Source: Syntrophomonas sp. UBA5314
GTDB lineage: Bacteria > Bacillota > Syntrophomonadia > Syntrophomonadales > Syntrophomonadaceae
Length of the DNA: 29,723 nt
NCBI GenBank assembly: GCA_002410325.1
Contig: DHRK01000016.1
Span: forward strand, 1 to 29,723
Direction: 5' to 3'
Every line of letters starts with the position of its first letter. The stretch's first letter is position 1. Below are positions 8,206 through 15,809 of this stretch, one piece after another. Made by a program: the position numbers and the translations under genes. The notes under the pieces are model-generated. The model did not search any database and was not told where the DNA came from. It worked only from the letters and a program-made list of their open reading frames with translations.

Positions 8206-9432
8206 TTATTGCAGTCTGCTCACTCTGTCCATGGGACTAATAATCGTGGTTATTCTAATACCATAATTTTCGTCAATAACCACAACTTCTCCTTTAGCGA
8301 TAAGCTTTCCATTCACTAAAAGATCAACCGGTTCTCCTGCCATTTTGTCCAGCTGAATGATTGAACCCTGCTGGAGTTCCAAAATCTCTTTAATGGTTTT
8401 CCGCGCTTTACCGAGCTCTACCGACACATCCAGAGGCACATCCATGATCAGTCCGATATTTTGCGGCACGGTGGGAGCCATCCCAGCGCTTACCGGTGCA
8501 AATTGAACCGGTTGCACTGCATATTGCTGGTCTTTTCTTATTGACACAGATGGAGCCTGGGTAGCCCATGCATCCGCTGCCGGGGCATAGACTGATTCCA
8601 CTGGTGAAGCCGGCGCGGCTGCCATTGGAGCCGGTGCTGGCGGGGGGGGAGCCGCTGCCTGCGGTTGCATTGGGGGTGGAGCCGGGGTTGGAGGCACGGC
8701 CGCGGCCGGTTTCGGAGCGCTTGGAACGGCTGGCTCCAGGATGCTCTCCAGATCGATTTCCGGCTCTGAATTACCCATAGCCATGGCGATCATGTCGCGA
8801 ACCGCTTCAACCGGTATGATCTGCATACATTCGCTGTTTACCAGTCCCTCAATCTCCATTTTAAATTTTACGCAAATGATCTCGTCATAACTGGTAGGAA
8901 TTTTCATGAGTTCCTTCTCCAGTTCCGAGATATTTACTATGGGGGGAGCAATATCAATGCGCTGGTTGAACATAGAACTCAGGCTGGTTGTGGCCGAGCC
9001 CACCATCTGGTTCATCGCTTCGCCCACCGCGCTCAGCATTATATCATCCGCCAGGTCCGCTGCGGCTTGTCCGTCTCCGCCCATCATTAAATCGGCTATT
9101 ACTCCAGCATCATTTTCTTTGATGACCAGGATATTGGAGCCGGTTAAACCCTGACGATATTGAACTTCAACAACTACATAGGGCATTTCGTAGCTTTCGG
9201 CCAATGTATGGCGTTCGCTCACAATAACTTCCGGGGTGGTAATGGAAACCTTTTTACGCAGCAAAGTTGACAGGGTGGTCGCTGCCGTCCCCATTGATAT
9301 ATTACCTATCTCGCCCAGGGTATCCTTCTCAAAATCATTGATCAAGGCAGCCGACGCATCGTTGCTGCTGGCTGGACTGTCCCCCCGTAACAGGGCATCT
9401 ATTTCTTCCTGGGAAAGAATGCCGTCATTCAT
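8206..9432 (-). CDS. fliY: FliY, CheC-FliN fusion switch protein with CheY~P phosphatase sites
   Basis: From ATG 9432 the protein has 408 residues. Residues 6-15 (LSQEEIDALL) are a CheY~P-binding peptide like that of FliM. The CheC-like domain has two active-site motifs fitting [DS]x3Ex2N-x22-P: D37/E41/N44/P67 and S134/E138/N141/P164. A Pro/Ala-rich linker (about 233-295) leads to a C-terminal FliN/SpoA domain (about 325-408). In B. subtilis FliY both dephosphorylates CheY~P and forms part of the C ring. An in-frame ATG two codons up (9438) is only a few bases from the GGAGGG site, so 9432 is preferred. It overlaps the fliM end by 8 bp. Confidence 0.95.
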   Translation of the reverse strand: MNDGILSQEEIDALLRGDSPASSNDASAALINDFEKDTLGEIGNISMGTAATTLSTLLRKKVSITTPEVIVSERHTLAESYEMPYVVVEVQYRQGLTGSNILVIKENDAGVIADLMMGGDGQAAADLADDIMLSAVGEAMNQMVGSATTSLSSMFNQRIDIAPPIVNISELEKELMKIPTSYDEIICVKFKMEIEGLVNSECMQIIPVEAVRDMIAMAMGNSEPEIDLESILEPAVPSAPKPAAAVPPTPAPPPMQPQAAAPPPPAPAPMAAAPASPVESVYAPAADAWATQAPSVSIRKDQQYAVQPVQFAPVSAGMAPTVPQNIGLIMDVPLDVSVELGKARKTIKEILELQQGSIIQLDKMAGEPVDLLVNGKLIAKGEVVVIDENYGIRITTIISPMDRVSRLQ

Positions 9433-10417
9433 CTTCATTTCCCTCCTTTATCACCTGGGATATCTGGACTGCGGTTTTATTTTCATGGGTTCCCGGTTTA
9501 CCCATAAACTTGGTGGTATTTCCGATAACCACCGGCAGGTCATCCTGAATCTTTTTATCTAAAATAACAACATCACCAGCGTTCAAATCCAGCAAATCTC
9601 CGACCGTCAAGCTGGTGCCACCCAAAAGCACCCTGATCGGTAGCTGGGCATTCTCCAGCCGGGCCTGAATGATGCTCATATTTTCAGGGGTTGGCTTCCG
9701 ATGGGTCGATGAATAATAGTAGTGAACGCTGAGTTTGTCAAGAATTGGCTCCAAGACCAGAAACGGTATACAGATGTTGATCATGCCCATTACATCACCC
9801 ATTTTACTCTCCATGGACACGATCATCATGATCTCACTGGGCGACACCAGTTGAGTGAATTGGGGATTGCTCTCCACTCTTTCCAACTGCGGCTCCAGTT
9901 CAATGATACTCCCCCAGGGCTCCTGGAGGTATGAAAGCATGCGCTGGCTAAGCTTTTCCATAACGGTCTGCTCAATTTCAGTCAAGGCCCGCAGCTTGTT
10001 CAGGGTGTATCCAGGCCCTCCCAGCAAACGGTCCAGGAAGGCAAAACCCAGTTTGGGATTGATCTCCATGATCCCGCTCCCCTCCAGGGGGAATACGGAA
10101 AAGATGTTGAGTATGGTGGGATTGGGAATGGATCGAATAAACTCCTCGTAAGTCAACTGCTCCACCGACAGGATATCCACCTGCACCGGGGCCCTCAGCT
10201 GAGCAGACAGAAAGGTCGCCAAAGCCCTGGCATAGCTCTCATAGATAACCTGCAGAGTATGCAGCTGATCCTTGGAAAACTTGTTGGGCCGACGAAAATC
10301 ATATACCTTGATTTTCTTTTTCTTTTCTTCCTGCTTCAGTTCATCGGCATCTACCGACCCGCTGTTTAAAGCCTGGAGCAGCGCATCGATTTCGCTCTGG
10401 GATAATACGTCTCCCAT
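9425..10417 (-). CDS. fliM: FliM, flagellar switch protein
   Basis: A 330-residue switch protein. The N-terminal LSQSEIDALL peptide (5-14) is the CheY~P binding site. The middle CheC-like domain (about 45-230) contains the LLGGPG segment and the C-terminal part (about 250-325) is a SpoA/FliN-like fold (VGDLLDLNAGDVVILD). It forms the C ring together with FliG and FliY. The CheC-type phosphatase residues are not present in the middle domain, as normal for FliM. It starts 19 bp after fliL with a GGGAGGAT ribosome site. Confidence 0.97.
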   Translation of the reverse strand: MGDVLSQSEIDALLQALNSGSVDADELKQEEKKKKIKVYDFRRPNKFSKDQLHTLQVIYESYARALATFLSAQLRAPVQVDILSVEQLTYEEFIRSIPNPTILNIFSVFPLEGSGIMEINPKLGFAFLDRLLGGPGYTLNKLRALTEIEQTVMEKLSQRMLSYLQEPWGSIIELEPQLERVESNPQFTQLVSPSEIMMIVSMESKMGDVMGMINICIPFLVLEPILDKLSVHYYYSSTHRKPTPENMSIIQARLENAQLPIRVLLGGTSLTVGDLLDLNAGDVVILDKKIQDDLPVVIGNTTKFMGKPGTHENKTAVQISQVIKEGNEDE

Positions 10418-10436
10418 TCCTATCCTCCCTTAAGAG

Positions 10437-10925
10437 CTATTGCACGATCAAGTCCTCAAAGTAAACATTTAGCACAATATTCTTTCCCAGGGTGGTATTG
10501 AGGTCTTTTTTGATCTCTTCCCGAAGGTTGTTGCGATTGCGCGGATCCAAGTCCGCAACCGTCTTGGAAGAAATGATGGTTAAAATCCTGTCTCTGATAA
10601 CCGCTTTATACTTGGTGACTTCCTCAATATTCTTCTTGTCTGAATCGGATATGGTAAGCGATATTTTAGCCTTCATAAACCTGGTCCCGCTTACATCCCC
10701 AATGTTGGTGGTAAACTCGCCCACCTCAAAGGGAGTCCCCAAGGTGGCCGATTTGCCCTCCTCCTTGGCTGCCTCCTTGGGCAGCAGGGGAGAAATGGTG
10801 CTGCGCAATACGAAATAAGAAGCCCCCAGGGTAATGACAAATACCAGCACTCCTATCAGGATAATTTTGATGGTGTCAAATTTCGAGCCCTTTTCTTTTT
10901 CTACCTTGGTTTCTTCATCTGCCAT
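10437..10925 (-). CDS. fliL: FliL, basal-body protein associated with the stator
   Basis: A 162-residue single-pass membrane protein with a charged cytoplasmic N-terminus (1-18), one membrane helix (about 19-40) and a C-terminal extracytoplasmic domain. That domain shows the FliL pattern FxxNIGDxSGTRFMKAKISL and ends with IVLNVYFEDLIVQ. In several bacteria FliL forms a ring around the stator and supports torque. The position between swrD and fliM is the usual Firmicute one. Confidence 0.95.
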   Translation of the reverse strand: MADEETKVEKEKGSKFDTIKIILIGVLVFVITLGASYFVLRSTISPLLPKEAAKEEGKSATLGTPFEVGEFTTNIGDVSGTRFMKAKISLTISDSDKKNIEEVTKYKAVIRDRILTIISSKTVADLDPRNRNNLREEIKKDLNTTLGKNIVLNVYFEDLIVQ

Positions 10926-10944
10926 AGAGGCCCTTCAACCCCTC

Positions 10945-11139
10945 TCACGGTTTTAGGTTGCTGTAATATTGTTTCCTGAACTTTATTATATCGGCAAAAA
11001 TGCTTTTAGTGGACTCTTTTACCACAAATTTCTTACCGGTTGTCAAAGTAATTACCGTATCCGGGGTTTCTTCAATGTGTTCGATTAGATCGACATTTAT
11101 TGCCATCTTCTCTCCATTAAGCCGGGTAACACCTATCAT
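10945..11139 (-). CDS. swrD: SwrD/FlbD-family small protein, flagellar power modulator
   Basis: From ATG 11139 this is a 64-residue protein beginning MIGVTRLNGE and containing IEETPDTVITLTTGKK (22-37), the signature of the FlbD/SwrD family. In B. subtilis SwrD, located at this same place in the operon, increases torque by an effect on the MotAB stator. An in-frame ATG at 11154 would add five residues, but the extended ribosome site AGAGGTGAG (11151..11143) fits 11139 better. A very stable GC-rich inverted repeat separates it from flgE, which may set its expression apart from that of the hook gene. Confidence 0.92.
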   Translation of the reverse strand: MIGVTRLNGEKMAINVDLIEHIEETPDTVITLTTGKKFVVKESTKSIFADIIKFRKQYYSNLKP

Positions 11140-11153
11140 CTCCTCACCTCTCA

Positions 11154-11184
11154 TTTCCCCGGGGGTTTTAAACCCCCGGGGGAA
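11154..11184 (-). repeat. GC-rich inverted repeat between flgE and swrD
   Basis: Within the 50-bp gap CCCC-GGGGG (11157-11165) pairs with CCCCC-GGGG (11173-11181). This gives nine contiguous G:C pairs closed by a 7-base AT loop (TTTTAAA) and extended by A:T pairs at the base. In the minus-strand transcript no U-run follows (the next bases are in the swrD ribosome-site region), so it is not an ordinary intrinsic terminator. Protection of the flgE 3' end, RNA processing or damping of swrD translation are possible roles (inference). Confidence 0.8.
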
Positions 11185-11189
11185 TGCCG

Positions 11190-12587
11190 TTAACGTTTAA
11201 GGTTGGCCAACTCCTGAAGCATTTCATCGGAGGTGGTTATAATTCTTGAATTGGCGGTAAATCCGCGTTCGACAATGATCATCTGGGTAAGCTCCTCAGA
11301 CAAATCAACATTGGACATCTCCAGGCTGCTGGGCAGAATAGCCCCCATGCCCCCGGAACTGGGAGCGCCGACCATGGCGTCGCCGGAATTGGTCGAGGTA
11401 ACAAACTGATTGCTCCCTACCTGCTGCAGACCGGACGGATTGCGGAAATTGGCCAGGGCCACCCGGGCCAGGCTCTTTAACTGGCCATTGTCATACTGGC
11501 CGCTGATCACTCCATCCGAGCCGACCGAGAGGCTCTGCAAAGAGCCGGTGGGCAAGCCGTTCTGGGTTTCAACCTGCACCGTGGAATCGGTATTATACTG
11601 CAGTAACGCCTTTAGATCAACCGTAATGCTGACCGGGTCAGCCCCCGCTGAGCTGCGATCGATGACAAAAGACATACTGACCGCGTTTTCGCCTGGTGTT
11701 GATATATCGGTTATTAATTTACCGTTGGAATCAAAATGAATCCCCGTGTATCTTATGACATCTGATCCGGCCGCTGGAGTGGCTCCCTGGGGTTCAACAA
11801 CTTCAATGCTCCCTTCAATGGTCCCATCCCCGTCAGCGTCGCCAAACTGAGGGTCGGCTGAAACATCGCAATTCCAGCTATAGGAAGGTGGAGTTGCGGC
11901 AGGGTCATCTACTGTTCTGAAGAATCTGAAATAGAGAACTTCCTTATTTCCCAGTGAGTCATAATATTCTTTAGTGATTGTCTCTGATGTACCATCAGCA
12001 GGTACATCTGCGGCAATATCCCAGGTCGTTAAATCATTGGCCTCAGTCTTGGAATCCAAATTGCCAGTGACGCCCATTGTCGAAGTAGCCTTGGGAGCCA
12101 TCAGGTTGTAGGCTGCTATATTTACCCCGGTTACTTTGGATACGCTGGCGTCGATATTGCCTTCGGAGTCTGCCAGCCAGCCCTGCACGATACCGCCTTC
12201 AGAAGTGACTAAATTGCCCAGTTTGTCAAAGCTGAAAGATCCAGACCGGGTGTAAGATGTTTCTCCATTGGTCTTGACTACAAAGTATCCGTTGCCGTCG
12301 ATGGCCATATCGGTCAAGCGGCTGCTGGCCTGGGCGGGGGCGCCGGTATGTATCTGGTCGACGCTGGAAACCGCCATGCCCATGCCCACTCCCATCGGGT
12401 TGGTCCCGCCGGTGCTGTCGGTAGGGGCTGCCCCTCCGCGCATGGCCTGGTACAACGTGTCCTGAAATACCACCCGGCTCCTTTTAAAACCGGGCGTATT
12501 GACATTGGCCATGTTGTTGCCTATTACGTCCATGGCCATCTGCATGTTCTTCAATCCACTAACACCTGAAAACATGGAACGCATCAT
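11190..12587 (-). CDS. flgE: FlgE, flagellar hook protein
   Basis: A 465-residue axial protein. The N-terminal rod/hook signature is at about 22-36 (GNNMANVNTPGFKR), the FlgE/F/G core domain with DMAIDGNGYFVV lies near 90-105, a variable D2-type region occupies about 160-330, and the conserved C-terminal helix (SEELTQMIIVERGFTANSRI) is in the last 40 residues. It forms the hook that joins basal body and filament, capped by FlgD and length-controlled by FliK. The start ATG lies ten bases after AGGAGG; an out-of-frame ATG occurs between them. Two hairpins precede the gene and one follows it. Confidence 0.97.
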   Translation of the reverse strand: MMRSMFSGVSGLKNMQMAMDVIGNNMANVNTPGFKRSRVVFQDTLYQAMRGGAAPTDSTGGTNPMGVGMGMAVSSVDQIHTGAPAQASSRLTDMAIDGNGYFVVKTNGETSYTRSGSFSFDKLGNLVTSEGGIVQGWLADSEGNIDASVSKVTGVNIAAYNLMAPKATSTMGVTGNLDSKTEANDLTTWDIAADVPADGTSETITKEYYDSLGNKEVLYFRFFRTVDDPAATPPSYSWNCDVSADPQFGDADGDGTIEGSIEVVEPQGATPAAGSDVIRYTGIHFDSNGKLITDISTPGENAVSMSFVIDRSSAGADPVSITVDLKALLQYNTDSTVQVETQNGLPTGSLQSLSVGSDGVISGQYDNGQLKSLARVALANFRNPSGLQQVGSNQFVTSTNSGDAMVGAPSSGGMGAILPSSLEMSNVDLSEELTQMIIVERGFTANSRIITTSDEMLQELANLKR

Positions 12588-12614
12588 GTCCCATCAACCT
12601 CCTAATTCATCGGT

Positions 12615-12640
12615 GGGATGCAGCAGTCGTTTTGCACCCC
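12615..12640 (-). repeat. Hairpin just upstream of flgE (second of two)
   Basis: On the minus strand GGGGTGCA (12640..12633) pairs with TGCATCCC (12622..12615) across a 10-base loop, eight pairs with one G:U. The imperfection is a wobble only in the minus-strand RNA (it is an A:C mismatch in the other strand), which favours a role in the fla transcript. It begins directly after the preceding hairpin and ends 14 bases before the flgE ribosome site. Confidence 0.6.
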
Positions 12641-12667
12641 GGAGCCTCCTCCCAGAGGTCCGGCTCC
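12641..12667 (-). repeat. Hairpin after the TIGR02530-type gene (first of two)
   Basis: GGAGCC (12667..12662) pairs with GGCTCC (12646..12641) in the minus-strand RNA, with an inner CCTC/GAGG stem around a three-base loop. It starts at the last base of the upstream stop codon. No U-run follows, so simple termination is unlikely. It stacks directly on the next hairpin. Confidence 0.6.
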
Positions 12668-13056
12668 TAAACTATTACAGCACTGTCAATATTGGTGAAG
12701 ACATTTTCCCGCAGGCTGTTTCCATCCACCGCCGTCACAACCGTGTTGTTTTTTACGCTCACCACCAGGGCCAAATCATTCCCGTTCATCAGGATCAGCG
12801 AATCCCGCGCTCCCTTTTCCCGGGCCTGGGACACCGCTTGATTGAGCTTGCTCAGGTCCTCGGCGCTTAAAGAGATATTACGCGCTTGCAGCCTCTCCTG
12901 AGCATGCCTGGAAAAGCGCAGTTCAGGGGCCATCTTCTGTTCGAGGATGTTTTGAAAGCTGGCCTGGCCGGTCTTGGGCTGGCTTTGCGCAGCCTTGGCT
13001 TTATTGGTTTGGATGGGTTGAATCGGCTGCTGCGAAAATACTATTCTTTGATCCAT
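12667..13056 (-). CDS. Flagellar operon protein of the TIGR02530 type, function unknown
   Basis: From ATG 13056 the protein has 129 residues. After a variable Gln-rich N-terminus it carries the family core (FSRHAQERLQARNISLSAED, then ALVVSVKNNTVVTAVDG and a C-terminal NVFTNIDSAVIV). I recognise this as the small conserved 'flagellar operon protein' found between flgD and flgE in many Clostridia. It is not part of the B. subtilis operon as I recall it, and I know of no demonstrated function. Hook assembly is a reasonable guess from position. A GTG at 13065 opens the same frame earlier but lies within the AGGTGA ribosome site, so the ATG four bases past that site is preferred. Confidence 0.85.
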   Translation of the reverse strand: MDQRIVFSQQPIQPIQTNKAKAAQSQPKTGQASFQNILEQKMAPELRFSRHAQERLQARNISLSAEDLSKLNQAVSQAREKGARDSLILMNGNDLALVVSVKNNTVVTAVDGNSLRENVFTNIDSAVIV

Positions 13057-13072
13057 TTGCTTCACCTGCCTG

Positions 13073-13684
13073 TTATGCCTCGGTCACTGTATCGGTATCT
13101 GTATCCGTATCGGTATCTGTATCCGGATCGCTGTCTGTTTCCGGATCGGTTTCGGAACTGCCCTGAAGCAGCGCTAGAATCTGCGCTAAAATAGTAGCTT
13201 CAGCATCTTTTGCGGATGCACCGATACCTACAATACTGCTTTGCTCGATTTCTTCGCCATTGATGTAATAGGCGGCCGTACCGTCGCTGATATTAACCGA
13301 GGTTATAACCCCGCTCAGATACTGGTCATCGTCACCAGTTGCGTTGGGATTTTCGTATACAACCGTGCGCCCGATCATGCTTCCTGCCTGCTGGAATAGC
13401 ATATTGGGCAAAATGTTGCTGCTAATGGTTGTGGTCAGTGCTTCGAAGCTTTTATTAAGGTTCTGCATCTGCTCTAGCGAACTAAAAGAGGCCATCTGAG
13501 CAATCTGCTCGGTAGAATCTGTGGGATTTAAGGGATCCTGATTCTGCAGCTGCGTGCATAAAAGCTTCAAAAAAGCTTCTTTACTTATTTCTCCAGTACT
13601 GCTTGATTTGGATGAAGAACTGGATGTTGACGAGCTTGCTGGTTCTCCGCTGTAAACCATTCCGGTTGTCGAATCTACGTACAC
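13073..13684 (-). CDS. flgD: FlgD, hook cap/scaffold protein with Asp-Thr repeat tail
   Basis: A 203-residue protein starting at GTG (13684) seven bases after GGAGG. A Ser/Thr-rich segment (17-30) precedes the conserved FlgD block LLCTQLQNQDPLNPTD and AQMASFSSLEQM (41-73). A small Tudor-like beta region (about 100-150; SMIGRTVVY and GVITSVNISDGTAAYYING) follows. FlgD caps the growing hook and is shed afterwards. The C-terminal 27 residues (177-203) are unusual: an acidic Glu/Asp-Thr repeat, coded by six GATACN hexamers plus degenerate units. No larger Ig-like FlgD domain is present, so the form resembles the short Firmicute FlgD. Confidence 0.95.
   Translation of the reverse strand: MYVDSTTGMVYSGEPASSSTSSSSSKSSSTGEISKEAFLKLLCTQLQNQDPLNPTDSTEQIAQMASFSSLEQMQNLNKSFEALTTTISSNILPNMLFQQAGSMIGRTVVYENPNATGDDDQYLSGVITSVNISDGTAAYYINGEEIEQSSIVGIGASAKDAEATILAQILALLQGSSETDPETDSDPDTDTDTDTDTDTVTEA
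13088..13123 (-). repeat. GATACN hexanucleotide tandem repeat within flgD
   Basis: Six uninterrupted 6-bp units read GATACA, GATACC, GATACG, GATACA, GATACC, GATACA on the minus strand and encode (Asp-Thr)6. A degenerate extension (GAT-CCG, GAC-AGC, GAA-ACA, GAT-CCG, GAA-ACC) continues to about 13150. The unit length keeps the frame if copies are gained or lost. Confidence 0.85.
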
Positions 13685-13695
13685 TTTCTCACCTC

Positions 13696-15168
13696 CTAAA
13701 CCAAGAAGTTATATCCGTCACTGGTTTCACTGCCCTCATATCCGCTGGCCTGAGCCGGGTTAAGGAACTGGCTGGCGGTTTCCATTATTTCACCTTCGGA
13801 ATCTGAAAAACTGATAAATGTCCCCCCCCGGGACTGTTGCCACAGGTCCTGCCTCCCTCCCGGGTCGCTCATCATTCCTCCGCTGTCAAGCTGCACGTTT
13901 ACTTCGGTCCGATCCACTTTTATGCCCTGGGCTTCCAGGGTCAGGCGCAGGGTCTGCATATTCTGTTCCAAAACATTTTTAACCTGCTGGCTGCTGGTGG
14001 AAAAATGGGCAGTAACCGTTCCAGCCTCATCAACCGCAATTTTGATGGTCATCTTACCCATGAAATCCGGTTTCAGATGCAGAGTCATTTCGGAACTGTT
14101 ATCCTTGATCATGACCTCAGCCTTTTTTACCACCTGGTCCATCAGATTCTGGGGATCAAACGCCGCCTGGCTGTTTTGAAGACTGGGCGGAACATCGCGC
14201 ACCTGCATTTTGGGAATCGCCGCTTCAAGCTGCTGCAGTACCGGTGAACTCGGAGTGTCTGCTTCTCCTTCAGCTGAAGACTGTGGTTGACCTTCCGACG
14301 GATGGCTGTCTTTGGCCGGACCAAGCACCGCAACCCGCTGACTTTCAAATTCAGCCAGTTTTTTGCCTGAAGCGCTGCCCGCCTCCCCTTCGGTTTTCTT
14401 CATGGCCTTTTCATCCATGACCTGTCCCTCTAGCTCACTTGCTTCCCGACCGGCTCCCAGTTTGCCTGAGGTCTTGACTTGCCCGTCGGCAGAGGCCGCT
14501 TCTCCGGCAGCATTCATTTTTACGGCTGAAGCTTGGGCGCTTTCATCATTTACGACCAATACGGTCGCTTTGGGTTCACCCGGCTGAGTAGCGGGGCTGT
14601 CAGTTTTCCCCATATTGGCTGTTTCCATGGTCTGACTGACCAGTTGGGATACTTCCGGGTTGCTTTTGGATGACAGCTGGCCCTCCGGATTGGTTGGAGC
14701 GTTTGCAACAGCGCCGGCTTCCCCTGCCGGAATCCCCTGCTGCAATAAGTTATTATCAACCTTGACCAGCCCTATAAACGGCATAGCCATAACCTGAGCA
14801 GCAACCGCGCTGGTCGAACTACTGGTCTGATCACCGGTCGGAGTGCCGCTATCGCCTGCCTTTTCGGTATTTTGATTTTCGCCGGGCTTGGTTTCAGAAG
14901 GCTGCTCCTTCACCTGATCAACCTGGCTTTCCCGAATTTTGTCGCCGGTATCAGCCTTCACCGGCTCTGACTTTTCCCGGGTCCCGCTTTCACGTGGCGG
15001 GTTGTCCCTTGGTACCTGGCAGGCCTTCTTCAACTGTTTTTCAAAACTGCTCCCGGTCGGGTAAGAATCCCTGGCACTTTTGCTCCTTGGACTGGACAAA
15101 ACCAGGCCTGGTTCCACGGGTGATGCCGTGGCTGCCAACATTGTTGCCTGAACACCGTTCAATTCCAT
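13696..15168 (-). CDS. fliK: FliK, hook-length control protein
   Basis: A 490-residue protein, mostly low-complexity and rich in Ser, Gly, Glu, Gln and Ala (about 30-340). A compact C-terminal Flg_hook domain (about 350-440) contains MTLHLKPDFMGKMTIKIAVD and NMQTLRLTLEAQGIKVD. The N-terminal part acts as the ruler in the family, and the C-terminal domain contacts FlhB to switch export to filament proteins. The position between ylxF and flgD is canonical. Ribosome site AAGGGGGTGAG directly precedes the ATG. Confidence 0.94.
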   Translation of the reverse strand: MELNGVQATMLAATASPVEPGLVLSSPRSKSARDSYPTGSSFEKQLKKACQVPRDNPPRESGTREKSEPVKADTGDKIRESQVDQVKEQPSETKPGENQNTEKAGDSGTPTGDQTSSSTSAVAAQVMAMPFIGLVKVDNNLLQQGIPAGEAGAVANAPTNPEGQLSSKSNPEVSQLVSQTMETANMGKTDSPATQPGEPKATVLVVNDESAQASAVKMNAAGEAASADGQVKTSGKLGAGREASELEGQVMDEKAMKKTEGEAGSASGKKLAEFESQRVAVLGPAKDSHPSEGQPQSSAEGEADTPSSPVLQQLEAAIPKMQVRDVPPSLQNSQAAFDPQNLMDQVVKKAEVMIKDNSSEMTLHLKPDFMGKMTIKIAVDEAGTVTAHFSTSSQQVKNVLEQNMQTLRLTLEAQGIKVDRTEVNVQLDSGGMMSDPGGRQDLWQQSRGGTFISFSDSEGEIMETASQFLNPAQASGYEGSETSDGYNFLV

Positions 15169-15203
15169 CTCACCCCCTTTCAGAAAAGTAATGTATGATG
15201 AAG

Positions 15204-15782
15204 CTACCCCCCACTTGGAGCGGTAACCAACATCTCACGACTGATTTGAACTGCTTTATCACGGTCCATATTCTGCAGAATTGAGGCTGCGGCATCGGCA
15301 TTCATCTCTTGCAGGATGCCTATGGTGTCTTTACTCTCAAGACGCGCCAGAATTTCAGCGGCATCCTTGCTGCTCATTTCCGCAAAATATTTGGCCATGT
15401 CTTTGTAGGAAGCTTTTTTCGCCCCCGACTGCCCCCTGGCGTCATCCAGTTCTTTATTCAATTTGGCCACTTCTGCTTCTAGCTGAGTTTGGGGACTGGC
15501 TGCCAATTGCTGCTTTACTTTGGCCAGTTCTTGCTGCACGGCTTGCAGTTCCTGTTCCTTCTGGGCCAATCCCTTTTTTAATGTATCGTTTTCTTGAGCA
15601 AGTTTCTCCAGTTCAGTTTGCGGGGCGGCAGTCTGCTCTTTAACCTTGACTAAATTTTTCACCACCGGAACCTTTTGCAGGAGTGAAGGATCCCGATACA
15701 GGTTGAACGCTATGACAGCCACGCCCAGAACCAGTAATATCACTAGAATTAAACCCGAACGGGATTTTTTCTTTTCACTCAA
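15204..15782 (-). CDS. ylxF: YlxF/MotE-like protein: membrane anchor, coiled coil, MgtE-N-like domain
   Basis: A 192-residue protein starting at TTG, seven bases after GAGGAGG. A short basic N-terminus, one membrane helix (about 9-27), a long coiled coil (about 55-115, heptad-rich Leu/Lys/Gln/Glu) and a C-terminal domain follow. That domain (YKDMAKYFAEMSSKDAAEIL, then TIGILQEMNADAAASILQNM) resembles the MgtE intracellular N domain. This architecture and its place between fliJ and fliK match B. subtilis YlxF and resemble alphaproteobacterial MotE, a partner of the periplasmic stator protein MotC. Its role in Firmicutes is not established as far as I know; a link to the stator or to FliK export is inference. 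Confidence 0.85.
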   Translation of the reverse strand: MSEKKKSRSGLILVILLVLGVAVIAFNLYRDPSLLQKVPVVKNLVKVKEQTAAPQTELEKLAQENDTLKKGLAQKEQELQAVQQELAKVKQQLAASPQTQLEAEVAKLNKELDDARGQSGAKKASYKDMAKYFAEMSSKDAAEILARLESKDTIGILQEMNADAAASILQNMDRDKAVQISREMLVTAPSGG

Positions 15783-15809
15783 CAGTTGTCCTCCTCGTTT
15801 TAATAATGG

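Noticed and set aside
9425..9438. Possible broken fliM-fliY junction
   Set aside because: FliM ends normally and FliY begins with its expected CheY-binding peptide; the short overlap is ordinary coupling.
11154..11184. Intrinsic terminator after flgE
   Set aside because: The stem is strong enough, but no U-run follows on either strand and the operon continues with swrD within a few bases.
13088..13123. CRISPR-like or regulatory direct repeats
   Set aside because: The units are 6 bp without spacers and lie in frame inside flgD, coding for Asp-Thr.
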